DNA of 64,000 nt from an uncultured Rubritalea sp. GTDB taxonomy: Bacteria; Verrucomicrobiota; Verrucomicrobiia; Verrucomicrobiales; Akkermansiaceae. This document shows positions 63,319 through 64,000 of the stretch, piece after piece. The stretch covers positions 43,475 through 107,474 of the forward strand of contig CALAJT010000013.1 in assembly GCA_937923145.1 (NCBI GenBank). Direction: 5' to 3'. The position numbers and the translations under genes were made by a program. The number at the start of each line of letters is the position of its first letter. Positions within the stretch are counted from its first letter, which is position 1. Under the pieces are notes generated by a model, which saw only the letters and a program-made list of their open reading frames with translations, was not told where the DNA came from and searched no databases.

Positions 63319-64000
63319 AAGGAATGGTTAGTGCCAAATTCTGAAAATGAAGCAAGTAAATAGAATCGCAGAATGTGAAAAATTGGATACTCTGCAATTC
63401 TTGCATATTGCCCACTATGAGTGGGTGTTCCACTGAAGACTGATTACATGGATTTCGGTTGAGATTTTTTAGTAAAAGTTCCTGTGAGTTCAGTGATGTT
63501 TATATCTACATTATCAGCATCTACATCGTCTAACACTTCACTTATACTAGTGTTACCAAACACGGTGATTTAAAGAGCCATTAACGCACGGCAAACAAGC
63601 TAGGGAATTTCTTGACTAGAATTTATAGGAACCGCTGATTTTCGCAGATTAGCGCTGATTTCCCTTAGTTTTTTGAAGCAAAAAAGATCTACTTGGAAGA
63701 TTTTTGAGTATCAGCAGCAACTTCCAACCTTGGACCGTGTCTTTTAATGAATTTAAGAACGCTTCCCATAGAAATCTGTGTGATATCAGCGTAATCTGTG
63801 GTAACTTTTTTATCTTTTCTTAATTGTCCTCCCTAGCTTGATAGCCCTGGCCATTAATACTTATTTTTTAATTTTAATTTGAAATTAGGTAATGTATTTC
63901 GATTCCTGTTAGAAAATATTTATGCTTTATAAGTTTGACATTGATAGTGTTTTTCTATCAATATGTTACAAATATTACTCACGTAGTATTTAAAAACCTA
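63319..64000. other. terminal intergenic region, 682 bp
   Basis: It includes a small hairpin, CCCACT-ATG-AGTGGG, near 63411-63425, MITE-like copy B (63590-63847) and a very AT-rich end. A 39-residue minus-strand frame (63444-63563) is present but unsupported. No other gene is seen. Confidence 0.55.
63590..63847. mobile_element. MITE-like element, copy B
   Basis: About 258 bp, homologous to copy A along its whole length with well over four in five bases the same by eye. The left end is GGCAAACAAGCTAGGGA (63590-63606), the right end TCCCTAGCTTGATAGCCC (63830-63847). GCCATTAA occurs just outside both ends (63577-63584 and 63850-63857), which may be an 8-bp target-site duplication. It is non-coding. 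Confidence 0.75.

Noticed and set aside
63444..63563. 39-residue minus-strand frame starting at a GTG (reads VFGNTSISEVLDDVDADNVD).
   Set aside because: No ATG, no SD, no family match, and it ends close to a MITE-like insertion. It could be a gene fossil, but the evidence is too thin.

Overview
The window looks like chromosomal DNA of a Verrucomicrobiota-type (PVC superphylum) bacterium with moderately low GC. The signs are a PEP-CTERM sorting signal on a secreted cyclophilin, a formylglycine-type sulfatase, weak or absent Shine-Dalgarno sequences before many genes, two PAS/SpoIIE-type phosphatases, and a YqiJ/YqiK/giant-ATPase module. This assignment is an inference from gene content; no rRNA is present.

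Layout. 1-10.8 kb: start of an ABC-F ATPase, a broken VOC-family gene, a His-rich outer-membrane barrel divergent from ppnP, mtfA, an Nramp-like transporter, a PLD-like protein, a Nudix hydrolase, natAB, a lipoprotein and a SanA-like protein. 10.9-14.1 kb: gap, pgk and tpiA. 14.3-17.5 kb: an alpha/beta hydrolase with araB and araD. 17.6-23.4 kb: a DNA-repair operon in which a metallo-beta-lactamase exonuclease is fused to an ATP-dependent ligase, followed by an Lhr-type helicase and a PdeM phosphoesterase. 23.4-31.7 kb (minus strand): tRNA-Thr, tuf, tRNA-Trp, secE, nusG, rplK and a terminator, then plsY, gpsA, a CPA-type antiporter, a methyltransferase and a membrane protein.

31.9-43.8 kb: a TPR protein, cvfB, a flavoprotein, a D-Ala-D-Ala dipeptidase, a broken free-methionine-sulfoxide reductase gene, and a deoC, ALDH, short ALDH, peroxiredoxin cluster. 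The peroxiredoxin has TGA exactly at its peroxidatic cysteine codon. Then come a hexose-phosphate mutarotase, an SMP-30 protein, thiG and the PEP-CTERM cyclophilin. 43.9-45 kb: a nested palindromic REP-like element and VapBC. 45.1-53.7 kb: a YqiJ-like OB-fold membrane protein, a YqiK-type flotillin and a 1681-residue AAA ATPase, interrupted by a GxxExxY gene lying between 33-bp inverted repeats. 53.9-63.3 kb: an EEP nuclease or phosphatase, a sulfatase, Lnt, two tandem PAS-SpoIIE phosphatases with a DUF3820 protein, and a HAD phosphatase. Two copies of a roughly 260-bp MITE-like element lie at 58.84-59.10 and 63.59-63.85 kb.

The items most worth following are the possible selenocysteine peroxiredoxin, the flotillin/ATPase module with its inserted cassette, the exonuclease-ligase fusion with a promoter that predicts a leaderless message, and the small inverted-repeat elements.
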